A stretch of 10,141 bases of DNA, from positions 1 through 10,141 of the forward strand of contig JAICIW010000046.1 of the NCBI GenBank assembly GCA_025928735.1, in the 5' to 3' direction. The translations under genes were made by a program, and so were the position numbers. Shown piece by piece: positions 1 to 7,548 of the stretch. This DNA is from Rhodanobacteraceae bacterium (GTDB lineage Bacteria > Pseudomonadota > Gammaproteobacteria > Xanthomonadales > Rhodanobacteraceae). Numbering within the stretch: the stretch's first letter is position 1; every line of letters begins with the position of its first letter. Below the pieces are notes generated by a model. It ran no database searches and was not told where the DNA came from. It was given only the letters and a program-made list of their open reading frames with translations.

Positions 1-15
1 CGTCACCGTTTTCAT
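1..15 (-). CDS. 5' end of an unidentified minus-strand gene (partial)
   Basis: Only five codons are inside the window (M-K-T-V-T, then the edge), so the product cannot be identified. The call rests on an ATG at 15-13 on the minus strand preceded by a good Shine-Dalgarno (GGAAAGGA, core AGGA at 25-22) six bases upstream, and on the gene being divergent from the rhodanese gene with a 115-base space between them. In enterobacteria the yibN-type rhodanese gene is divergent from a phosphoglycerate mutase gene, but these five residues do not confirm that here. Confidence 0.4.
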
Positions 16-95
16 CGCGAGTCCTTTCCGTGGAAGGAAGCCCACCGTATCCTGCACCGGCTGAATTCCTTGCGACCGGTACGATGGGCATCATC

Positions 96-101
96 GATAA
101 T
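96..101 (+). promoter_or_regulatory. Possible -10 element for the rhodanese gene
   Basis: GATAAT matches the sigma-70 -10 consensus in five of six positions and lies 29 bases before the rhodanese start. A TTGCGA at 70-75 could be a -35, but the 20-base spacing is longer than usual, so the -35 assignment is weak. The site is in the intergenic space shared with the divergent partial gene. Confidence 0.3.
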
Positions 102-130
102 GCACGCCTCCCTGATCACGCTCTCATGCC

Positions 131-574
131 ATGAATGACATCCTCACGCGTATTCCTCATTTCGTCGCCAACCACGTGCTGCTGGTGGCGGCGTTCATCG
201 TCATCATCCTCGCGCTGATCGCGCTGGAAGTTTCGCGCCAGTTCCGCGGCTTCCGCGAGCTGACGCCCGGGGCACTGGTGCAGATGATCAATCGCGGCGA
301 GCCGCTGGTGATCGACATGTCGGCGATTCCCGATTTCGAGAAGGGCCACATCACCGGGTCGAAACACATTGCGCCCAGCCAGTTCGATCCCGAGAACAAG
401 GATCTCGCCAAGGCCAGGGACTTGCAAGTCGTGACCGTATGCAAGAACGGCATGGAATCGGGCAAGGCCGCCAAGCGGCTGGTCAAGGCCGGCTTCACCA
501 ACGTCGCGACGCTGGGCGGCGGCCTGGATGCATGGCGGCGCGCGGATCTGCCCTTGGCGAAGGGCAAGAAATGA
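131..574 (+). CDS. Membrane-anchored rhodanese-like domain protein (YibN-type)
   Basis: A 147-residue protein with one N-terminal membrane segment (about residues 13-33, hydrophobic and rich in V, I, L and A) followed by a single rhodanese domain (about 45-143). The GHITGSKHI stretch (72-80) and the active-site loop CKNGMES with Cys104 are typical, so sulfur-transfer chemistry through a Cys104 persulfide is plausible. The substrate is unknown. The loop has Glu109 where classic sulfurtransferases usually carry Arg or Thr, so it may not be a standard thiosulfate sulfurtransferase. Length and architecture match E. coli YibN, whose gene sits upstream of grxC and secB. Here neither gene follows: after the stop there is only a palindrome-rich gap and then convergent recQ. 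The start is the only ATG that keeps the whole membrane segment; its ribosome binding site is weak. Family identification is firm, cellular role is not. Confidence 0.9.
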   Translation: MNDILTRIPHFVANHVLLVAAFIVIILALIALEVSRQFRGFRELTPGALVQMINRGEPLVIDMSAIPDFEKGHITGSKHIAPSQFDPENKDLAKARDLQVVTVCKNGMESGKAAKRLVKAGFTNVATLGGGLDAWRRADLPLAKGKK

Positions 575-583
575 GTTGCGATC

Positions 584-640
584 GTCCCTGATCGCTGCAT
601 CGACAGGTGCGCGCCAGCGCAACCTTCTCACGATCAGGAC
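584..640. repeat. Nested imperfect inverted repeats after the rhodanese gene
   Basis: An outer dyad pairs CTGATCG (588-594) with CGATCAG (631-637), extended by GTC (584-586) with GAC (638-640) around a one-base bulge at 587. Inside it a second hairpin pairs AGGTGCGC (605-612) with GCGCAACCT (617-625), with one bulged A and a four-base loop (613-616). It begins 10 bases after the rhodanese stop. No T tract follows, so it is not a canonical intrinsic terminator. It may stabilise or end the transcript, or be part of the neighbouring repeat element. Confidence 0.45.
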
Positions 641-659
641 ATCACACGATCGAAACCGC

Positions 660-727
660 GGTCAGAGTGCATTTTCGTGGAAGAGTCTGCATTCCCGGAA
701 ATCCGATTCCGAAAATGCACTCTGACC
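660..727. repeat. Perfect 18-bp inverted repeat, REP/MITE-like element
   Basis: GGTCAGAGTGCATTTTCG (660-677) is exactly repeated in inverted orientation as CGAAAATGCACTCTGACC (710-727), separated by 32 bases. The spacer holds a small inner dyad, TTCC (692-695) with GGAA (697-700), and an imperfect direct copy of the arm core (AGAGTCTGCATT at 682-693 against AGAGTGCATT at 664-673). There is no ORF inside and no T tract on either side, so it is not a simple bidirectional terminator. From memory, arms beginning GGGGTCAGAGT are common around REP-associated tyrosine transposases (RAYT, IS200-like) in proteobacterial genomes; this is a family resemblance, not a search result. It sits between two convergent genes, the usual site for such elements. 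Confidence 0.75.
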
Positions 728-745
728 CCAGCTTCTCGGCTTCCC

Positions 746-2574
<1,829 letters not shown>

Positions 2575-2578
<4 letters not shown>

Positions 2579-3291
2579 AGTTCCTCGGTTTCGGTGACCT
2601 TCGCGCGACGCATCAGCCATGCGACCCCGCGCAGGTCGGCGAGGCCTACCCACAGCCGATCCAGCATCCCGTATTTGGACACGCCGCGGGTGCGCGGGCG
2701 ATGTCCGACCGGAATGCTGACGCTTTCGAAGCCCCCGCGCTTCACCAGCGCCGGCAAATAACGATGCATGTGGTCGAAGTAGGGCAGCGCGAGAAAAGTA
2801 TCGCGCTCGAACAACTTCAGCCCGCAGCCGGTGTCGGGGGTGGCGTCGCGCAGCATCCGCGAGCGGACGCCGTTGGCGATCTTCGAGGAGATGCGCTTGT
2901 TGAAACTGTCGCGGCGGGTGGTGCGCCAGCCAGCGAACAGCTTCACTTTGGGATCGGCGCTTTTGCGCGCTTCGAGCAGCTTTGGAATATCGGCCGGATC
3001 GTTCTGGCCGTCGCCATCCAGCGTGGCGATCCACGCGCCGCGCGCCGCGCGCACGCCGTTTCGGATCGCGGTGCTCTGGCCGCTTTGCTTGAGGTGCCGC
3101 ACTATCCGCAGTTCGGGATGCTTCGCGCGTTCGGCTTTCAGCACGTCAAGCGAGTCGTCGGAACTCGCATCGTCCACGTACACCACTTCGTAATCGGTGC
3201 GCCCGCGCAGGGCGGCGGCGATTTCGGCGAGCAGCGGCGGAATGTTGTCGCGCTCGTTGAACACGGGCACGACCACGGACAGAGCAGGCAT
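2575..3291 (-). CDS. GT2 family glycosyltransferase (DPM1/ArnC-like, soluble)
   Basis: A 238-residue GT-A fold enzyme predicted to transfer a sugar from a nucleotide sugar to a polyprenyl phosphate or similar acceptor at the inner face of the membrane. Seen in sequence: the N-terminal nucleotide-binding strand VVVPVFNE (6-13), VDDAS (39-43), the DGDGQND metal-binding region (92-98), the DTGCGLKLFERD segment (153-164) and HRPRTRGVSKYG (197-208), the last two typical of dolichol-phosphate mannosyltransferase and undecaprenyl-phosphate glycosyltransferases. Unlike ArnC it has no C-terminal transmembrane pair; it ends in a short basic then acidic tail. Sugar and acceptor cannot be told from sequence. 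The gene is first in a two-gene unit, its stop overlapping the recQ start by four bases. The ATG at 3291 is preceded by a weak ribosome binding site (AAGG). Confidence 0.88.
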
Positions 3292-3306
3292 CGCGGAAAC
3301 CTTGCA

Positions 3307-3327
3307 CGAATAATTTGATGATTATCG
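3307..3327. promoter_or_regulatory. AT-rich imperfect dyad upstream of the glycosyltransferase gene
   Basis: CGAATAAT (3307-3314) faces ATTATCG (3321-3327) across a six-base spacer, giving a near-perfect inverted repeat with one extra A. It lies 16 to 36 bases upstream of the glycosyltransferase ATG, where a promoter or operator would be, and stands out as AT-rich against the GC-rich surroundings. A regulatory role is inferred only from position and symmetry. Confidence 0.35.
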
Positions 3328-3382
3328 CCGATGCGGCTCGGGCGTGTTTGCCGCGACCGAACGGCGGGCCATTCCCGCCCGC

Positions 3383-3392
3383 CCATATATGG
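3383..3392. repeat. Perfect 10-bp palindrome CCATATATGG
   Basis: CCATATATGG is self-complementary over all ten bases and lies just after a six-base-pair GC hairpin (3363-3379), in the gap between the divergent glycosyltransferase and PEP-CTERM genes. It may be a binding site for a dimeric regulator, but nothing beyond symmetry and position supports that. Confidence 0.3.
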
Positions 3393-3583
3393 ACTCGCCT
3401 CGTCGGCCGTCGCCCGAAAATTTCCCGTCCGCCCACGAACCCAGTGGTGGTTTTGCGTTGTCGTGTCCGGGTTGTCGGGCATCGATCCATGCTCCGCGTT
3501 GCATCGTGTAAGCGATGCCATCGTCGTCCGGTCTTGATACCCGCTCATGTATCCCGTCAACCACCTCACGCGGAGAACATCCA

Positions 3584-4234
3584 ATGAAGCTTCTTTTCAC
3601 TGCCCCTCGAAACCGGATTCTGCCGGCTGGCGCTGCGCTGGCTGCGGCCATCGCGTTGCTGGCACCGTGCGCGGCGCAGGCGACGCCTTACGTCCTCAAG
3701 CTGGTGCAGCAAGGAAGCAACGTCGTCGCCATCGGAAGCGGGGCGTTCGATCTGAGCGGTCTTGCGAATCGGGACGGCGGCCCGGGCCCTGGATACGCCA
3801 CTTATGCCGCGATACAGCCATCGCAGGGATATCTGAGCGTCGGGCTGAATCCCTCCTGGTCCTTGATTTTCGACGGTTACTCGGGGCTGACGGGACCTGC
3901 GGCTTTCGGCAGCGGTGACGCCCAGACGCCCGAGACCAGCAACGCGGGCGACCCGGTGACGATATTCGGGAGCTTCAACGGCGGCTTCCTTTTTGTGCCA
4001 CACGGCTATGTTTCAGACGCGGCGCTTTCCAGCAGCGCCACCTGGGACAATGCGAGCCTCGCCAGTCTCGGCGTGACGCCCGGCACGTACACGTGGATCT
4101 GGGGCACGGGTGCGGATCAGAGTTTCACGCTGGACGCGTTCAAGTCCGTTCCCGAGCCCGCCGCGCTCGGAATGTTCGGATTCGGCACGTTGCTGCTCGG
4201 CGCGTTCACGGGGTTGCGCCGGCGCACCGCGTAG
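3584..4234 (+). CDS. PEP-CTERM sorting domain-containing secreted protein
   Basis: A 216-residue protein, probably exported and then anchored at its C terminus. It has a Sec signal peptide (basic start, hydrophobic core at about 14-30, likely cut after AQA at 33). A middle domain of about 150 residues follows, rich in G, S, A and T and without Cys. The C terminus is a PEP-CTERM tripartite signal: VPEP (189-192), a hydrophobic helix (about 194-209) and a basic end with RRR (212-214). Such tails are cleaved by exosortases, usually alongside exopolysaccharide production; no exosortase gene is in this window. The segment TPGTYTWIWGTGADQSFTL (165-183) is of a kind often seen just before this tail. 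I do not recognise the middle domain. The start at 3584 is chosen because GGAGA (3572-3576) is seven bases upstream and the signal peptide begins there; the frame is open to 3515 but that extension has no signal character. Confidence 0.87.
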   Translation: MKLLFTAPRNRILPAGAALAAAIALLAPCAAQATPYVLKLVQQGSNVVAIGSGAFDLSGLANRDGGPGPGYATYAAIQPSQGYLSVGLNPSWSLIFDGYSGLTGPAAFGSGDAQTPETSNAGDPVTIFGSFNGGFLFVPHGYVSDAALSSSATWDNASLASLGVTPGTYTWIWGTGADQSFTLDAFKSVPEPAALGMFGFGTLLLGAFTGLRRRTA

Positions 4235-4271
4235 AAACCCATTTCATTTCATTCACATAATGTACTCATGC

Positions 4272-4303
4272 GAACCACTCCTCCAAGGAGTGGTTCTTTT
4301 TTT
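4272..4303 (+). terminator. Strong rho-independent terminator of the PEP-CTERM gene
   Basis: A perfect 11-bp stem, GAACCACTCCT (4272-4282) with AGGAGTGGTTC (4286-4296), has a three-base loop CCA and is followed at once by seven T (4297-4303). It starts 38 bases after the stop codon. There is no A tract on its left side, so it works only for plus-strand transcription and does not obviously stop the convergent anti-sigma transcript. Confidence 0.95.
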
Positions 4304-4443
4304 AATGCCGAGCGCGAAGCACCTCGAACTACCCGGCGCCGACTTTTGATTGTCGGGGGCGATACGGTCGCGGGACGTGGTCAGTGCCAACACTGCGTCC
4401 AGCGCTCCGGCGTTGCCGATGCGGGTTCTCAACACGCACGCGT

Positions 4444-5175
4444 TCAGGTCTGTTCGGTTTGCAGGGTGGCACCCATCACCGCGTCGGTGACCGCGCGTTC
4501 GGCGGCCGCGAAGCCAGCGCTGCCATTGCCCAGCAGTACCAGCGTGCCATTGCCGATCGGCACTTCGCGCCCGTGCCAGCCGGCGCGGCTGAAATCCCGC
4601 GCGTCGGCAATGCGGTGGCCGACCACGTACAACACCGTGATGGGGCTGCCGTTTTCGCGCAGCACCAGATGCACCGCCCGGTAAGGCCCGACCCTGCAGT
4701 CGGCCGCGAAGACGGCGTGGGCCGGCACGTCGCGCAGGGCAACGCCGCGTTTCGCGAACACCGGACGCATTTGTGCGGCGTCGATCGGGCGGGTCATGGT
4801 GAGCGAGAAGGCTTCGCTGCGCACGTGAGCGATCGCCATGCCGGCCAGTGGGCCGCCATCGGTCGTGCGCAGGTTCCACGCATAACCGGCCACGACCAAT
4901 GCGACCAGCAGCGAAGCCGCGAGTGCCAACCCGATTTGCCAGCGGTGCCGCGCGCGTCCGCGCAATGAGGTGGCTTGCGTCAGCAGTACCCGCTCACCCA
5001 AATCCTCCGGCGCATCGACCGATTGCAGGACGTTCCGGAGCTGCCGTTCGAAGCGTTGTGAGCGCCACCAGCTTTCGGTGCAGCCGGCATGGCAGCCATC
5101 GCGGTGCGCAAGGAATTCGGGATCACGCGACCCCGGCTCGGCGGTCAGCCGGCGACGAAACTCAAGACACTCCAT
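4444..5175 (-). CDS. DUF3379-type membrane anti-sigma factor (predicted)
   Basis: A 243-residue single-pass inner-membrane protein. The N-terminal cytoplasmic part (1-78) opens with MECLEFRRRL, typical of the DUF3379 family, and holds a possible zinc cluster, His24-x3-Cys28-x3-Cys32, close to but not identical with the Hx3Cx2C zinc-binding anti-sigma (ZAS) motif. One membrane helix follows (about 79-99), then a periplasmic domain of about 140 residues. The gene overlaps the end of the upstream ECF sigma gene by 14 bases, the classic arrangement for a sigma factor and its cognate anti-sigma, so it probably holds that sigma factor inactive until a periplasmic or redox signal releases it. The start at ATG 5175 has GGGAG seven bases upstream. 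Family assignment is from memory of conserved features; the signal it senses is unknown. Confidence 0.8.
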   Translation of the reverse strand: MECLEFRRRLTAEPGSRDPEFLAHRDGCHAGCTESWWRSQRFERQLRNVLQSVDAPEDLGERVLLTQATSLRGRARHRWQIGLALAASLLVALVVAGYAWNLRTTDGGPLAGMAIAHVRSEAFSLTMTRPIDAAQMRPVFAKRGVALRDVPAHAVFAADCRVGPYRAVHLVLRENGSPITVLYVVGHRIADARDFSRAGWHGREVPIGNGTLVLLGNGSAGFAAAERAVTDAVMGATLQTEQT

Positions 5176-5695
5176 GTGCGGACTCCCGGCCGACGGCGTC
5201 GCCCGACAATGATTTGCGCAGCTTGTGGCGTGCGCGGAACAACTGGGTCATGACCGCGCCGGGTTTGACGCCGAGCTCCGCCGCGATTTCTTCGCAGGAA
5301 AAGCCGCCCAGCACCTGCATCAGCAGCGGCTCGCGGTATTTGGGTTCGAGTTTCGCGATGGCTTCGCGCAATTCGGCATCGCTGCCCGCCTGCTCGGGAT
5401 CGGCGCCGGCTGTCTCGTCCGGAATGCTGTCTTTCAATCCGTCGTCGAGGATCGTGAGGTCGAGTGCCTTGCGCTCGAAGCCGCGCGCGTGTTCGCGGCG
5501 CAGGATCGTCAGCAGCCAGGGCTTGGCCGCGGCGGCGTCCTGCAGCGAATCGAGCGCCCGCCAGGCGCGCAGCATGGTTTCCTGCACCAGGTCTTCGGCG
5601 CGCGACGGATCGCCGCACAGCCAGTACGCGAAGCGGTACAGGTCGCCCGCGTGGGCGTGCACCAGCGCATCGAATTGGCGTTGCCTCAGGTTCAC
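5162..5695 (-). CDS. ECF-type RNA polymerase sigma factor
   Basis: A 177-residue group 4 sigma-70 factor with only the two core domains: region 2 (about 8-75, with HAGDLYRFAYWLCGD and AEDLVQETMLRAWRAL, the latter the core polymerase and -10 contact region) and region 4 (about 108-162, with the helix-turn-helix FSCEEIAAELGVKPGAVMTQ contacting the -35). It directs RNA polymerase to a small stress- or envelope-type regulon. It overlaps the downstream anti-sigma gene by 14 bases. The start is GTG at 5695; a stop codon lies eleven codons upstream in frame with no better start between, and the ribosome binding site is poor. Only 57 bases separate it from the parB stop and I see no terminator there, so it can be read from the rsmG-parAB transcript, perhaps in addition to an autoregulated promoter inside parB. 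Confidence 0.92.
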   Translation of the reverse strand: MNLRQRQFDALVHAHAGDLYRFAYWLCGDPSRAEDLVQETMLRAWRALDSLQDAAAAKPWLLTILRREHARGFERKALDLTILDDGLKDSIPDETAGADPEQAGSDAELREAIAKLEPKYREPLLMQVLGGFSCEEIAAELGVKPGAVMTQLFRARHKLRKSLSGDAVGRESAHGVS

Positions 5696-5752
5696 GCGGA
5701 GTAGACCGGGTCGGGTTTGACCGCCTTACGAAAACCGCTCTTCCCGTTCCGC

Positions 5753-6625
5753 TCAGCGCAGCTTTTCGAGGATGCCTTCCAGCTCGTCCGCACTATGGTA
5801 GCGGATGGTCAGCTTGCCGCGTCCGCCGCGGCCGTGCGCGATCTCGACGCGAGTGCCGAGATTGTCCGAAAGCTCGCGCTCGAGTGCGGCAATGTCGGGA
5901 TCGATGTCGCGCGACTTGCTCTTGCCCGATGACTTGGGCAGCTGTGCCAGGCGCACCGCCTGTTCCAGTTCGCGCACCGACCAGCCCTGGTCGGCGGCCT
6001 TTACGGCCAGCGCGATTGCACGCGGAGCGGGCAAGGTCAGCAACGCGCGCGCGTGGCCCATTTCGATGCGACCGTCGTCCAGCAGGTCGCGGATGGTTTC
6101 GGGCAATTCGAGCAGGCGCAGGAGGTTGGCGACTGCGGCGCGTGAGCGACCGACCGCCTCGGCTGCCTGTTGCTGGCTCAGCTTGAATTCGTCGATCAGG
6201 CGGCGCAGTGCTTGCGCCTCTTCCAGCGCCGTCAATTCCTCGCGCTGGATGTTCTCGATCAGCGCGATCGCCAGCACCGACTGCGCCGGAATGTCGCGCA
6301 CCACTGCGGGGATTTCTTCGAGGCCGGCCTTCTTCGCGGCGCGCCAGCGGCGTTCGCCGGCGATCAATTCGTACTGACCACGGCCGACATCACGCACCAC
6401 GATCGGCTGGATCAAGCCCTGCGACTTGATCGAGGCGGCCAACTCGTCCAGCGCGGCTTCGTCGAAATGGTGGCGCGGCTGGTATTGCCCGGAACGGATC
6501 GACGCGACCGGAAGATTGCTCAACGTTTCGCCCGCGGGCGCGTCGTTCGCGGTGTCGCCGTCGGGATTGCCCAGCAACACGTCGAGATCGCGGGAACCCA
6601 GTCCCCGGCGTTTGGCGGCGCTCAT
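5753..6625 (-). CDS. parB: Chromosome partitioning protein ParB (CTPase, parS-binding)
   Basis: A 290-residue ParB/Spo0J protein that binds parS sites near the origin, spreads as a CTP-dependent sliding clamp and stimulates ParA. Seen: the N-terminal ParA-interacting stretch (MSAAKRRGLG and following), the GQYQPR motif (46-51), the CTP-binding motifs GERRWRA (90-96) and ENIQRE (124-129), the helix-turn-helix LSQQQAAEAVGRSRAAVANLL (149-169) that reads parS, and the C-terminal dimerisation domain (about 245-290). Length is usual for chromosomal ParB, and every key residue is in place. The ATG at 6625 overlaps the parA TGA (ATGA), so the two are translationally coupled. A Lys/Ser-rich linker (231-239) joins the DNA-binding and dimerisation parts. 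Confidence 0.97.
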   Translation of the reverse strand: MSAAKRRGLGSRDLDVLLGNPDGDTANDAPAGETLSNLPVASIRSGQYQPRHHFDEAALDELAASIKSQGLIQPIVVRDVGRGQYELIAGERRWRAAKKAGLEEIPAVVRDIPAQSVLAIALIENIQREELTALEEAQALRRLIDEFKLSQQQAAEAVGRSRAAVANLLRLLELPETIRDLLDDGRIEMGHARALLTLPAPRAIALAVKAADQGWSVRELEQAVRLAQLPKSSGKSKSRDIDPDIAALERELSDNLGTRVEIAHGRGGRGKLTIRYHSADELEGILEKLR

Positions 6626-7494
6626 GCGGAAACCTTCATGATCGGTGGGCGCGGTGGATTCGACGGGGGCGGATTGTGCTTGGCCAGCGGATTTTCGGGC
6701 GGCGGCATGTCGCCGCTGCTGCGTGCCGGTGCGAGGCCGATGCGGCGGATCATTTCACCGGCGAGCCCGAGATACGCGATCGCGCCGCGCGATTCGCGAT
6801 CGTAAAGATTGATGGGCTTGCCGTGGCTGGGCGCTTCGGCGAGGCGCACGTTGCGCGGTACCACCGAATGCAGCACCTTGTCACCGAAATGCTTGGTGAG
6901 TTCGGCCGACACGTCGTTGCCGAGCGCGGTGCGCACATCGAACATGGTGCGCAACAGGCCTTCCACTTCGAGTTGCGGATTGAGCCGCTTGCGCACGGCC
7001 TTGACGGTGTCGAGCAGGTCGGTCAGGCCTTCCAGCGCCATCGATTCGCACTGCACGGGAATCAGCACGCTGTCGGCGGCAGCCAGTGCGTTCAGGGTGA
7101 GCAGGTGCAGCGAGGGCGGACAGTCGATCAGGATGATCTGGTAGCGGTCGCCCAGCTTGGCCAGTTGTTCCTTGAGCCGCTGTTCGCGCGCGATCGCATC
7201 GGCCAACTTGATTTCGGCCGCGGTGAGGTCGCGGTTGCCGGGCAGCAGGTCGAAGCCGGCCTCGGTGCTGATGATCGCATCCTCGATCGACGCTTCTTCC
7301 AGCAACACTTCGCAACCGTTGGGTTTGGTGGCGCGCTTGTCGATGCCCGCCGACGAAGTCGCATTGCCTTGCGGATCGAGGTCCACCAGCAATACGCGGC
7401 GCTTGGTCTCCGCCAGCGCGGCAGCCAGGTTCACGGCGGTGGTGGTCTTGCCGACGCCGCCCTTCTGGTTGGCGATGGCGATGATGCGCGTCAT
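6622..7494 (-). CDS. parA: Chromosome partitioning ATPase ParA (Soj)
   Basis: A 290-residue deviant Walker-type ATPase that binds DNA non-specifically when ATP-bound and, with ParB, moves newly replicated origins apart. Seen: the deviant Walker A KGGVGKTT (11-18, with signature Lys11 and Lys16), the VDLDPQGN switch I region (37-44) and Walker B ILIDCPPSL (121-129). The MTRIIAIANQ start fits the family and is the ATG at 7494; a TTG three codons upstream is open but unnecessary. Neither has a clear ribosome binding site, so expression may depend on coupling to rsmG about 54 bases upstream. The last 35 or so residues form a proline- and asparagine-rich tail beyond the normal end of Soj-type ParA (about 255). 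Such a tail may bind a polar or hub protein, but that is speculation. The stop overlaps parB. Confidence 0.97.
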   Translation of the reverse strand: MTRIIAIANQKGGVGKTTTAVNLAAALAETKRRVLLVDLDPQGNATSSAGIDKRATKPNGCEVLLEEASIEDAIISTEAGFDLLPGNRDLTAAEIKLADAIAREQRLKEQLAKLGDRYQIILIDCPPSLHLLTLNALAAADSVLIPVQCESMALEGLTDLLDTVKAVRKRLNPQLEVEGLLRTMFDVRTALGNDVSAELTKHFGDKVLHSVVPRNVRLAEAPSHGKPINLYDRESRGAIAYLGLAGEMIRRIGLAPARSSGDMPPPENPLAKHNPPPSNPPRPPIMKVSA

Positions 7495-7548
7495 GGGTCG
7501 CAACGGCTGAAACGGAAACGGGGAGCGGACTAGCCTACCATTGCCGGG

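Larger units (their letters stand above)
3292..3583. other. Divergent intergenic region, glycosyltransferase / PEP-CTERM gene
   Basis: This 292-base space must hold the promoters of both divergent genes, but I see no clear -35/-10 pair on either strand. It does contain an AT-rich dyad next to the glycosyltransferase start (3307-3327), a GC-rich hairpin GGCGGG (3363-3368) with CCCGCC (3374-3379), and a perfect 10-bp palindrome (3383-3392). Short open frames here have no recognisable domain, start context or ribosome binding site. The Shine-Dalgarno GGAGA for the PEP-CTERM gene is at 3572-3576. Confidence 0.6.

Noticed and set aside
2579..3034. N-terminal extension of RecQ by 152 residues
   Set aside because: The frame is open but the extension is arginine-rich shadow of the glycosyltransferase gene; the 610-residue product from the GTG matches the family length.
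3400..3540. Sigma-54 promoter for the PEP-CTERM gene, as in PrsK/PrsR-controlled systems
   Set aside because: I looked for GG and GC doublets with ten-base spacing and found none in good context; spacings were seven or eight bases.
3315..3587. Small 90-codon open frame before the PEP-CTERM gene
   Set aside because: No ribosome binding site, no domain, and it ends over the PEP-CTERM start; more likely non-coding.
4331..4365. Possible terminator for the anti-sigma gene (CCGAC with GTCGG)
   Set aside because: Only a five-base-pair stem with no T tract on the minus strand; too weak to call.
5464..6186. Plus-strand open frame of 240 codons opposite the sigma factor and parB
   Set aside because: Arginine-rich shadow spanning two well-supported minus-strand genes and their gap.
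7495..7503. TTG start for parA, three codons upstream
   Set aside because: It would add only three residues; MTRIIAIANQ is the normal family start and ATG is preferred.
6676..7533. Plus-strand open frame of 285 codons opposite parA
   Set aside because: Antisense to parA, with a biased composition and no recognisable domain; parA itself has every catalytic motif.
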